The notes beneath the pieces were generated by a model, which was not told the DNA's origin, searched no databases, and saw nothing but the letters and a program-made list of their open reading frames with translations. From the NCBI GenBank assembly GCA_031385325.1, contig JANNBJ010000123.1:7740-71739 (forward strand): a stretch of DNA of 64,000 nt, written 5' to 3'. This document shows positions 16,825-25,149 of this stretch, in pieces. The position numbers and the translations under genes are program-made. Each line of letters starts with the position of its first letter. Positions within the stretch are counted from its first letter, which is position 1. This DNA comes from SYFY01 sp031385325 (GTDB lineage Bacteria; Pseudomonadota; Gammaproteobacteria; Pseudomonadales; Azotimanducaceae).

Positions 16825-18381
16825 ATCCGCAAACACCATCTGCAAGATTTGCTTGCGATCATATTTGCCGTTGGGCGTTCGTGGAAATGGGTCGGTCGTG
16901 CATTTCAACGTTCTCGGCAGCATGTATCCGGGCACTGCCTGCTTGAGAAGAGCAAGGACGTCATTCGAGTGCAATCCTGATCTGGTACTGACCAGAGCGC
17001 CGATACCTTCCTGCGCCGCATTCTCTCCACTTTGGAAAACCACAACAGCCTCGTCAACGTCATCCAGCGCCTGCAGGTGCGCCTCGATTTCACCCAGTTC
17101 GATACGATGACCGAGATATTTGATCTGCTGGTCAGCACGCCCTTGGAACAGTAAGGCGCCATCTTCCCGCATACGTACCAGATCTCCAGTGCGATAGAGC
17201 CGGTCAGGAAAACGAGACGAAGGATGTTGTACAAAGGCCTGGGCCGTCTTGTCTGCATCTCCAAGATAGCCGTATCCCACGGATAACCCTCGTACCCAAA
17301 GCTCACCTGCGGAACCAGGGGATTGCGAGAGTTCTCCGTTTTCAAGTGCAATGAACACTTCCATATTCGGTCTCGCCTTGCCAATGGGCACCGGTTCATC
17401 GCCAGGCGGCGTAGTTACGACATGATAAGTACAGTCGACGGTGATCTCTGTTGGACCATACATATTGGTGAAGCGAACTTCCGGAAAGAGATTCATCCAT
17501 GCCGTCAGCACGTCTGGTTGAACCACTTCTCCGGCAAACACCAGTTCGCGAAGCTCTGGAAACATACCAGCTCGAAGTCGTCGGGATTTCAACAAAAGTG
17601 TCAACACAGAGGGGACACAGAAAAATACTGATATGGCCCGATCCCTGAGCCAGCCAGCCAAACGGGGAACCACCGAATTCAATTCTGGCGGCACCAGATG
17701 TAACGTCGCGCCCGCAGCAAATGCGGTATAGAGATCAAATGTCGAGTTGTCGAAATACAGCGGCGCGTGATTGGATATCTGATCCTTGGCGGTGATCTGA
17801 TATTGATGCACACACCAGTCGATGTAGTCGACCACCGCCTGGTGCGAGATCATGACCCCTTTTGGATTGCCCGTGGATCCGGACGTGAACAGTACATAAG
17901 CAATATCCACTGAAATGGCTTCGTAGCGAATTGGCGTGAGCATCACTTCAACCTGATGAGCATCGTCAACGTCGATCAACGTCAATCCGGACACCATGGG
18001 CTCATATTCGGTGGTCGACAATTTCGCGCGCCCCGCCCGATTCACCAGCATCAAACCAGATCCGCACGCCGCAACGATGCCGGCAACGCGTGCAGCAGGT
18101 GACTCGGTATCAATGGGTACGTAGGCTCCATCGTTGCGCAAAACACCCAGTATCGAACAGATTGCATCAACACTCTTGGGCATGAACACGGCAACACAAT
18201 CCGCTCGACGCATGCCGGCAGAGCGCAATCGGTGCGCGATCACCGACGCCGCCTGATCAACCTGCAGATAGGTCAGCTGTTCCGATTTACACGTCACCGC
18301 GATCTTGGCAGGATCATTGGCAAGCGCTCGATCAAAATAGTGCTGCACAAGCCAGGGTTTATGTGGTGCCAGCACGCTCAT
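16813..18381 (-). CDS. Adenylate-forming ligase (DltA / NRPS A-domain type)
   Basis: About 522 aa, stand-alone. ATG 18381 with GGAG just upstream is preferred over the TTG at 18396. ANL-superfamily motifs: AYVLFTSGSTGNPKGVMISH near 160, FDNSTFDLYTAFAAGATL, FTNMYGPTEITVDCTYH, LYRTGDLVRMREDGALLFQG, DQQIKYLGHRIELGEIEAHL and the catalytic Lys in RTPNGKYDRKQI. The pattern is closest to amino-acid-activating enzymes such as DltA, and also to the acyl ligase of exosortase-A loci. It should form an acyl- or aminoacyl-adenylate and load the carrier protein at 24773-25027. Start overlaps the double-hydrolase gene by 23 bases. Confidence 0.88.
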   Translation of the reverse strand: MSVLAPHKPWLVQHYFDRALANDPAKIAVTCKSEQLTYLQVDQAASVIAHRLRSAGMRRADCVAVFMPKSVDAICSILGVLRNDGAYVPIDTESPAARVAGIVAACGSGLMLVNRAGRAKLSTTEYEPMVSGLTLIDVDDAHQVEVMLTPIRYEAISVDIAYVLFTSGSTGNPKGVMISHQAVVDYIDWCVHQYQITAKDQISNHAPLYFDNSTFDLYTAFAAGATLHLVPPELNSVVPRLAGWLRDRAISVFFCVPSVLTLLLKSRRLRAGMFPELRELVFAGEVVQPDVLTAWMNLFPEVRFTNMYGPTEITVDCTYHVVTTPPGDEPVPIGKARPNMEVFIALENGELSQSPGSAGELWVRGLSVGYGYLGDADKTAQAFVQHPSSRFPDRLYRTGDLVRMREDGALLFQGRADQQIKYLGHRIELGEIEAHLQALDDVDEAVVVFQSGENAAQEGIGALVSTRSGLHSNDVLALLKQAVPGYMLPRTLKCTTDPFPRTPNGKYDRKQILQMVFADSSR

Positions 18382-20110
18382 CTCCAATATCCTCAACGAT
18401 TGTTCTGATCAGTTCATCGCGCTCATGAACTCGTTTGAAAGTGTGATCGGCACCTTTGAATGTTCGAATCTGCAGCATCTTGGACCTGGACAACAGCGAC
18501 AGGCATCGGTTTCCCGCTGTTCTCAGGATCTCAAGCCCTGGGTCACGCTCTGCAAAATAAAACCGCAGACGGGAACCCGAAGCCGCAATTCGGAGAAGAT
18601 CTTGTGTGAGCAACGGCGGTTCACGCAACCCCAGATACTGAGCGAGTTCTCGAGAACGTTTCATGAGTCGACTGGTGATTGAACCGAGTAGATGCTGTAT
18701 CAGGAGCAAGTAGTCGATGTCGCCTGTAAAAAGTCTCTTCCAGTGCTGCCAATCCCTCGACGCTGATTGATACGCTTTTGCCTGTTGCAGGTTGCTGTAC
18801 TCACTCGGAATCTCCAGTGACATGCCTTCACGCCACTGGAAAGTCAGGGGATTGATGAGTATGAGTTCAATCGGAAATGAATCATCCGACTGTCTCGCCA
18901 AATCAAATGCGGCGTATGCTCCAGCGCAGAGTCCGGCCATCAAGATACGTGAATAACCTTGTTGGCGAGCCCAGGACAGAATGGATTGAAGGTCTCCGCT
19001 GGCGGAATCCGGATACGGCGTAATCGCTTCTGGCGTCGGATCCACACCGCCTGATTCGAACTGCGTCTGCAGGTCGACACTGTCGCCGAGATTCGCAAGA
19101 TCGTAACGAAGGCAGTCGATATGTTGTTCGGAGAGTGTTCTGGCGAGGTCAACGTACAGTCGATTGGGGCCGACATGGTGAGCAGAGCCGCCATTACTCA
19201 TCAGCACGATACTCTTCGAATCAACCGCGTGAGTGAGAATCGCGAACAACGTGTTGATCCGCAGCACGCTTTCAGCGACGGCCGGCACTACGCCGGGGAG
19301 TTCGGTTGACAGCGCGGAACTCTCGTCAACCACCGGGTTTAAAACTTCGACATTCGGGTACTTCGAGAATAACCACTGCACAGCAGAATCGATGAACTTC
19401 AGGGGAATACGGGTATTGTGTGGTTCACGGAATGCAGAGACAAATTCATCAGAAGTAGCATTTTGCAGTGAGGCAGCACGTTGTCTGATCGAATTGGCGA
19501 GTGTCACATCTGCCGGTCGATCAACTTTTTCCACCAGCAAAACATGTCCTGTTCGTGATTGATTGTCCTTGACCTGCAACCCTTCGATGGCTTGTTGGAG
19601 CGGGTCATCAAAAACCAATCCACCACTTTCGAGAACCGCCCGTCCAGATGCGGACGGATCGATTTTTCCGAGGACCTTCAGTTCTCGTATGAAGGTCCGA
19701 CCAGAGGAACAGGGATTCCACAGGATGATACCCTCCTCCGCCTGGGCACTTTCCAGCACAAGCAAGGCAGAAGCACGAACACCGACCAGCACGACACTTG
19801 CCAGACCACGTGTCTGCAACAAATAGCTACGGGCGCGCTCGATGTCTTCAAGCCAGGTCTCCACGCCGACCCTTGCGCCTTCGGTCGAATTTCCTGTGCC
19901 GCGTAAATCAGGTCGAATTACGAAGTAACCGGCTGCCGCCGCCGCACATGCGAGGGCGCGTAATGCGCGGTAACCATGGGTGTACTCATGTCCCAGAGAC
20001 GGGACAATGATGACGCCCGTCGATCTCTGTTCGGTTGTCTTCCGAGGCATATGCAGATGCGCAAATGTCGCTCCACCTTCCCTGCCAATCCAGAAAGACT
20101 GCTGTGTCAT
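18359..20110 (-). CDS. Fused double alpha/beta hydrolase with non-serine elbows
   Basis: 583 aa with two hydrolase-fold domains. Domain 1 (about 1-225) has VIIVPSLGHEYTHGYRALR, YFVIRPDLRGTGNS and an elbow LVGVRASALL, in which the nucleophile position is Arg. Domain 2 (about 285-583) has IVLMSNGGSAHHVGPNRLYV, CLRYDLANLGDS, the elbow AGLCAGAYAAF with Cys as nucleophile, then FYFAERDPGLEIL and FKGADHTF carrying the acid and His. These match, as separate proteins, the two hydrolases of exosortase-A loci; here they are one polypeptide. The Cys domain could act as thioesterase or acyltransferase on the carrier protein; the Arg domain is probably not a hydrolase. Start overlaps the stop of the next gene upstream by four bases. 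Confidence 0.8.
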   Translation of the reverse strand: MTQQSFWIGREGGATFAHLHMPRKTTEQRSTGVIIVPSLGHEYTHGYRALRALACAAAAAGYFVIRPDLRGTGNSTEGARVGVETWLEDIERARSYLLQTRGLASVVLVGVRASALLVLESAQAEEGIILWNPCSSGRTFIRELKVLGKIDPSASGRAVLESGGLVFDDPLQQAIEGLQVKDNQSRTGHVLLVEKVDRPADVTLANSIRQRAASLQNATSDEFVSAFREPHNTRIPLKFIDSAVQWLFSKYPNVEVLNPVVDESSALSTELPGVVPAVAESVLRINTLFAILTHAVDSKSIVLMSNGGSAHHVGPNRLYVDLARTLSEQHIDCLRYDLANLGDSVDLQTQFESGGVDPTPEAITPYPDSASGDLQSILSWARQQGYSRILMAGLCAGAYAAFDLARQSDDSFPIELILINPLTFQWREGMSLEIPSEYSNLQQAKAYQSASRDWQHWKRLFTGDIDYLLLIQHLLGSITSRLMKRSRELAQYLGLREPPLLTQDLLRIAASGSRLRFYFAERDPGLEILRTAGNRCLSLLSRSKMLQIRTFKGADHTFKRVHERDELIRTIVEDIGDERAGTT

Positions 20111-22548
20111 TTTCTGCCGAGCTCAGGGACACGAAGTTCACGACGGTTATTCGCAGGCTTGAGGCGAAGACTGGGTACGCCTGTATAGCCGCGGTCCATG
20201 AGAACTTCGATTTGACGAGAAACACCGGGGATGATGTGAACGTAGTTATCTATGCACTCAAACCCCGCTGATTCGAGACGCGTCCACTCAAGCAATCTGT
20301 CTGATTCCAGTTGCAGGCGGACCGCGCCTGAGTGATCAACCAGGCAAGCAGTTAACTGAATGTCCGCTGACGTCTCGATCCCGGCAGATCCTACCGTTGC
20401 GACATGTTGGACGGAGGTTCCGTTGGACAATAACAGATCAGCGGCCACGGCTCTGAACGCTGGTGGACCAAATCGATAGGACCAGGTGGTGTCTTGAAAC
20501 CGATCAAAACAACCATCAACCGAGAGAGTCTGTGCGGATCGAGGCGGCAGTACGATGTTGCGTACAACCTTTCCGCCGGCACGGCCGTCCAAAAGCACCA
20601 GCGTTATCGTCAGAACTCCGGACAGCTCGATGCATCTTTCATTGATGAGGTGAACATTGTGACCATCAAAAATTTCGTCAGTAACAAGAACCTGTACGGG
20701 GTGAAGTACACTTCGAACCAGGTGATACGCGGGTTTCGGACGCCCGAGTGCATCAATAAGCCCCCAACCCGCGCCAGGCCTGACGTCGTGCATCATCCAG
20801 ATCAGAGCGCCTTGACACAGTGACCGTGTGGCACGCCACCGAGCAAATACTGCAGCCATGGCAACGCCGCTGGCGAGCCGGGATAGCTCGAAATACCTTG
20901 GCAAATCGTGCATTCGAAGGTCAAGTGCATTCACCGAGAACAGTTGTTCTGTGTAGTGATCACGAATGTCGTCGAAGTCCCAGCCAACACCGTCGTCTCT
21001 CGGAGTACCTGACTTCCAACTTGCGCCAGTGGGCGAAGGTAGTGAAGATCCGAACAGCTCATTCATGGACGAGGGGTCGGGCAGGTTGGCAAAGCCCAGA
21101 CATTCACTGGCGAAACGAACCTGTTCGACACTTCGATCGTCAACCGATCGGCGATACGCACCTACCCCAAAGAAGCTGCTGATTCCTGCGGACAGATGAG
21201 TAGGCAACGTTCCGAAACCAGGCGCTGAGGGAATGTACGTCTGACTGGGAAAGAGCTCGGCGCTCCACGCCTGGATAGTGGTTGTGAAGAGCCGCTGCGT
21301 TCGTTTTTCGTCGTGCAAACCCAACAGCGTTGCCTGTTGTTCGGCGTCACTGTTCCCACAAATTACCGCGAGACTGGCTCGCCACGCCAGTCGACTCGAC
21401 TGCCACTCAAGCTCACGATACACGCCATCGGTAAAGCCATCAGAATCAGGATAGGCCATATTCGCGAACGGCAAGTCCTGCCAGACCAGAATGCCCAGCC
21501 GATCGCACAAGTCGTAGAACACGTCGCTCTCATAACAGGAAGTGCCGACAACACGGAGCATGTTGAATCCTGCTTCGCGTACCTGAAGCAAGCGTTCTTC
21601 CAGATCAAACTCCGTTTCAACTTCCGCTGCCTGTAGCGCAACCCAACAAGCACCTCGACAGAAAAAAGGCACTGTGTTAACGGAAAACTGACCCGTATCC
21701 TGATCGAAAGACACCGACTTGAATCCCACTCTGCGCTCAAGAGTCACGTTCGGATCCAGCGTTATCGTGATGTCGTGTAGAACAGGTTCACCATGGGTAT
21801 GCGGTAACCACCGATCAAGATCGCTGCAATCCAGCTGAAGCTCGGCGCTGCGTTGTCCATCGTCATCGAGGGAAACAGGAGCGGTGTTTTTTCGACCGCC
21901 GATTGTGACCGTCAGCTCGTCCACACATGCGGTTGTTTTCACGTGCACGCGAAGTTGCGCCCGCTCGTTATCGACCAACGTTGTCATCGTGACTTTTGTG
22001 GTCTCCTCGATCGGCTCAACCGTCACCGGACCCCGAATCCCTACCAATGGCGTACTGTTGAACCAACCGGTGATACGACCGGCCAGAGACACTCGGTGAC
22101 TACGCAGATGCTGAATGGTCACCAGGTTGGTGCGCCAACGCGTGCGGCCGTGCGACTGCATCAGATGCGTGGTCAAGGAGGGAAAGTGAAAGGCGATCTG
22201 ATGCGGCGATCCGCGTCCCTCGACCGGAATCTGCCATGGACGGAAAGCATTATCGAAAACTGCAGCTTGGGCTCCATCCAGCCAGACATTGGCATGTCCG
22301 AACACGGAGGGAAAGGTCATGATCGACAATACTGGAGATCGAAATTGCGCTAACAACCACCAATCAGACTGGTCGGGTTGCGCACCCCTGACAAGAGAAC
22401 CAACCGTCAGCAGATCAGTCGATCCACACCAGACTTGAGTTGATTCATTCAGCTCTGAAGGACTTGTGACAATTCCGACATCACAACGCCAGAGTCTCCA
22501 CGTCATATCGGCATTGCCATCGAACGACGTAGTACGCTCGCACGGCAT
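20107..22548 (-). CDS. GH2 beta-mannosidase-like protein with altered acid/base residue
   Basis: 813 aa, no signal peptide. The N-terminal beta-sandwich (SVFGHANVWLDGAQAAVFDN) and Ig-like domain lead to a TIM-barrel with GFNMLRVVGTSCYESDVFYD, CDRLGILVWQDLPFANMAYP and, later, ALIWMMHDVRPGAGWGLID, as in GH2 beta-mannosidases. The acid/base motif, normally GNNE, reads GNSD near residue 398; the nucleophile Glu appears kept (FASECLGFANLP, about 480). So classical glycosidase activity is doubtful; transglycosylation, a carbohydrate-binding role or weak hydrolysis are alternatives. ATG overlaps the DUF1839 stop by one base (ATGA context), so it belongs to the carrier-protein block. Confidence 0.78.
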   Translation of the reverse strand: MPCERTTSFDGNADMTWRLWRCDVGIVTSPSELNESTQVWCGSTDLLTVGSLVRGAQPDQSDWWLLAQFRSPVLSIMTFPSVFGHANVWLDGAQAAVFDNAFRPWQIPVEGRGSPHQIAFHFPSLTTHLMQSHGRTRWRTNLVTIQHLRSHRVSLAGRITGWFNSTPLVGIRGPVTVEPIEETTKVTMTTLVDNERAQLRVHVKTTACVDELTVTIGGRKNTAPVSLDDDGQRSAELQLDCSDLDRWLPHTHGEPVLHDITITLDPNVTLERRVGFKSVSFDQDTGQFSVNTVPFFCRGACWVALQAAEVETEFDLEERLLQVREAGFNMLRVVGTSCYESDVFYDLCDRLGILVWQDLPFANMAYPDSDGFTDGVYRELEWQSSRLAWRASLAVICGNSDAEQQATLLGLHDEKRTQRLFTTTIQAWSAELFPSQTYIPSAPGFGTLPTHLSAGISSFFGVGAYRRSVDDRSVEQVRFASECLGFANLPDPSSMNELFGSSLPSPTGASWKSGTPRDDGVGWDFDDIRDHYTEQLFSVNALDLRMHDLPRYFELSRLASGVAMAAVFARWRATRSLCQGALIWMMHDVRPGAGWGLIDALGRPKPAYHLVRSVLHPVQVLVTDEIFDGHNVHLINERCIELSGVLTITLVLLDGRAGGKVVRNIVLPPRSAQTLSVDGCFDRFQDTTWSYRFGPPAFRAVAADLLLSNGTSVQHVATVGSAGIETSADIQLTACLVDHSGAVRLQLESDRLLEWTRLESAGFECIDNYVHIIPGVSRQIEVLMDRGYTGVPSLRLKPANNRRELRVPELGRK

Positions 22549-23516
22549 CAGACAGCACCGGAACGTAACGCGTCAATTCCAGCCTTCCAGGCGCTGCTCA
22601 TCTGGTCGAGCGGCGACAGGTCCAGTGTTTTGTTTCGTGCAATTGCGCGTGCCAATTGGAATTGCAATGACCGGGCCTGCTGGGCAATCTGCAAAAATCG
22701 TGTCGCCGCGTCACCAGCCACCCAGGAACCCCGTGCCACTAGCCAATCAACGTGACTAGCCAGTAACTCAAAACAGGCACCCAGCTGTCGAAGCGTTGCG
22801 AAGGCATAACGATGAAAATAATCCATATCGTGGTTTTCACGCATCACCTGCAGCTCGGATTCCAGGCTGGCTGCATAGATGGAGATTGGATTGTCGGAAG
22901 GCACTCGCGCCAGTTCTCGACGCAACAGTGTTGCTGCTGCCGATGCCAAAGAATCAGTTCGCTCAGGATGCGACCAGGCAACACGTTCGACGAAGGGAGG
23001 TAACCAGGAATGGCCACGTTTCGAACCCGGCAACCAAAGACACTGGTAGTCGCTGCCTGCAAGTTCATAACAACCTCGCCCATGCAGATACTGCATGTCC
23101 TGCGTTGCTGGCGCCATCGCAAGCACAGCTATGGTGGTCTTGACGTGTTGTTGCTGGTAGGACGAGCCACGTGTGTCGGGCAGGTAGAACGAGTCCGCTT
23201 CGATCAGGACGGGGTTTCCCTGTTTGAGCTGTTCAACGACGTGAAGATCCAGTTCTTTCCAGGGATTCAGCTCCTGAATGTCTGCACCAAACAGAAAACG
23301 CAGATCTTCGTCGTTGAACTTGCAGAATGTCCACTGATCACCTTCCCAACGGGTTGAAGCGGTAACACTCAGTGCAGCCAAGGGCTCGTGACCAAAGGCA
23401 TGCAACAATTCAATAACTACATCGAGATAGCAGTTCGTTTCATCCCACACTCGGCTGCTGCCATGGATAGGGTGGGACTGGTGAGAGTAACTTTGAGGCA
23501 AAGCAGAAACAGACAT
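22548..23516 (-). CDS. DUF1839 protein, candidate carrier-to-acceptor (amino)acyltransferase
   Basis: 322 aa from ATG 23516, directly after the acyl-CoA-dehydrogenase stop. Conserved-looking blocks are VWDETNCYLDVVIELLHAFG (Cys29), WEGDQWTFCKFNDEDLRFLF, VLIEADSFYLPDT (Asp108) and QQHVKTTIAVLAM (His124), which I recognise as DUF1839. A Cys, then an Asp block, then His in this order parallels BtrH of butirosin biosynthesis, which moves an acyl group from a carrier protein to an aminoglycoside amine; the link is my inference from pattern. Second half is helical. Its neighbours (ligase, carrier protein, flavoprotein) suit such a transferase. Confidence 0.7.
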   Translation of the reverse strand: MSVSALPQSYSHQSHPIHGSSRVWDETNCYLDVVIELLHAFGHEPLAALSVTASTRWEGDQWTFCKFNDEDLRFLFGADIQELNPWKELDLHVVEQLKQGNPVLIEADSFYLPDTRGSSYQQQHVKTTIAVLAMAPATQDMQYLHGRGCYELAGSDYQCLWLPGSKRGHSWLPPFVERVAWSHPERTDSLASAAATLLRRELARVPSDNPISIYAASLESELQVMRENHDMDYFHRYAFATLRQLGACFELLASHVDWLVARGSWVAGDAATRFLQIAQQARSLQFQLARAIARNKTLDLSPLDQMSSAWKAGIDALRSGAV

Positions 23517-23517
23517 G

Positions 23518-24693
23518 TCATCGCTGCGCAAGCTGCATGGCCGCGTTGTGAGAACGAATTCGATCGTTGTTGACCATCAGCATGGCACCGTACGCATCCC
23601 GTAAATGACGGCCAAGCGCGGACTCGTGATCATTACGATAGCCATTTACGCCCGTGATCATCAGCGCCTTGCCGACGATGTCGACCACGGCCTCTGAACA
23701 CACCAGCTTGATGTTGTTCATCGCAATGCCGAAAGAAAACGCAGTTGTCTTCTGCCAGGACTTTGTAGTGACGATGTTCTGATAACGAATAATGGCATCG
23801 TGCAAAGTGCTTCGCATCTTGAACAACGCCTCATCGAGTTCTGCCAGACGAAGTTGTGTCGTGGGTGGAACCTCCGCCTTCCTGGCAGAAGCCCGGACAG
23901 CACGGCGCGCGATACTGGCTGCATCCTGAGCTAACCCCAACCACAGCGAACCCCAGAGCAAATGAGCTACTGGCTGCATGGTCTGAGACAGAATCTGAGA
24001 AAACGGCACTGGCTGGATGTGCTCCCTGGGAACATCCGCAATCAGATGGAAGCCAAGACTACAGGTGCCGCGGAACCCCAGGCTGTCCCAGGTTGAGATA
24101 GGATCAAGTGACACGTCCTTCTTCTCGACCAGGACATGAACCTGGTCGTTACCCGTAGCTTCCGGATGACTGCGGGCAGTGACCATGATCGCGTCAGCCT
24201 GACTGCCGTACGAAATCACGGGAGCCATCTTGTCTATTCGAACTCGACGCCCATCTGCACTCACTTCCGCCGCACAAACACTCGTCCCCAAATCTCCACC
24301 GGTGCCAATTTCCGTCGTCGCAGAAGCCAGCAACAACTGGCGATCCGTGATTTTCCGCAACAAGTCGGCTTCATAAGAGCTGTTACCTGCGTGATGTACA
24401 AGGCAGGCAACCTGGATCTGATGCATCGCAAAAATCATTGCCGAAGACGCGCAGTAGGCACCCAGCTTTTCGGTGATTGCACACAGGGACTGAAAGTCCA
24501 CTCCCATTCCGCCGTGCGAAGCAGATATATAGGCACTCAGCAGCCTGTGCTGTCGCATGGCCGAAATCGCCTCTTCCGGGAACCGAGCCTTGGCATCCAC
24601 GTCTGCTGCATGGACACCCAGCACATCATTGCCAATTCGTTCAACAATTGAGTCAATGGCGGGCGCGGTCGTGACAATCCTGGGTTGCGTCAT
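23518..24693 (-). CDS. Acyl-CoA dehydrogenase-type flavoprotein acting on a carrier-bound substrate
   Basis: 391 aa, full length. N-terminal helical part (FPEEAISAMRQHRLLSAYIS, GGMGVDFQSLCAITEKLGAY), beta domain with TEIGTGGDLGTSV and ISTWDSLGFRGTCSLGFHL, and the C-terminal helical domain ending in ITGVNGYRNDHESALGRHLR and DAYGAMLMVNNDRIRSHNAA. FAD-dependent alpha,beta-oxidation is the family reaction. The catalytic Glu of typical members is not evident at the expected C-terminal place, where GYRNDHESAL is found. Position between a carrier protein and DUF1839 suggests that it oxidises an acyl- or aminoacyl-carrier thioester, as prolyl-carrier dehydrogenases do in pyrrole formation. Confidence 0.85.
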   Translation of the reverse strand: MTQPRIVTTAPAIDSIVERIGNDVLGVHAADVDAKARFPEEAISAMRQHRLLSAYISASHGGMGVDFQSLCAITEKLGAYCASSAMIFAMHQIQVACLVHHAGNSSYEADLLRKITDRQLLLASATTEIGTGGDLGTSVCAAEVSADGRRVRIDKMAPVISYGSQADAIMVTARSHPEATGNDQVHVLVEKKDVSLDPISTWDSLGFRGTCSLGFHLIADVPREHIQPVPFSQILSQTMQPVAHLLWGSLWLGLAQDAASIARRAVRASARKAEVPPTTQLRLAELDEALFKMRSTLHDAIIRYQNIVTTKSWQKTTAFSFGIAMNNIKLVCSEAVVDIVGKALMITGVNGYRNDHESALGRHLRDAYGAMLMVNNDRIRSHNAAMQLAQR

Positions 24694-24772
24694 GGAACGT
24701 GCTTCTCTATCCGCTGATCCTCAAATCTTTGTTTGGGTCCAGATGCGAGTGTAGACAACAATGTCGTGATCA

Positions 24773-25027
24773 TCAGGCCGTGATCACTCTGACGGCTTCT
24801 GCAATGGCCTGTATGCTCTGAAACGTCTCTCTCGCCAGCATTTCCTCCGGGAATTCGCAATCGAAAAAATCTTCGACGGCCAGCATCAGGTTGACCGTAT
24901 TGAGCGAGGTCAAACCTGCATCGTAGAGATCGTCGGTGTCATTCAGAGAATTCACTTCGACGGCGAGTTGGCCGCATTCTGCAAGCGTCTGCCTGATGCA
25001 CTCCACCAAGTCGGCTCTGTTCTGCAT
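24773..25027 (-). CDS. Stand-alone acyl/peptidyl carrier protein
   Basis: 84 aa from ATG 25027, with GGAG nine bases upstream. The phosphopantetheine attachment motif is DLYDAGLTSLNTVNLMLAVE with Ser41, followed by FFDCEFPEEMLARETFQS, typical of carrier proteins. It needs a 4'-phosphopantetheinyl transferase; two are encoded at 58913 and 60873. It lies about 80 bases upstream of the acyl-CoA dehydrogenase-type gene and appears to begin the carrier-protein block on this strand. Likely partner of the ligase at 16813-18381. Confidence 0.93.
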   Translation of the reverse strand: MQNRADLVECIRQTLAECGQLAVEVNSLNDTDDLYDAGLTSLNTVNLMLAVEDFFDCEFPEEMLARETFQSIQAIAEAVRVITA

Positions 25028-25149
25028 GACGAACTCCAAATCCTTGTACGGTGCCGTGGTCGGTAACCGGCCTCGTAGAAATACTATCGTTGACCCGGGT
25101 TGTTGAATGCGATGACGGTCTCAGAGGGGCGGACTACAACTGCGAATCC

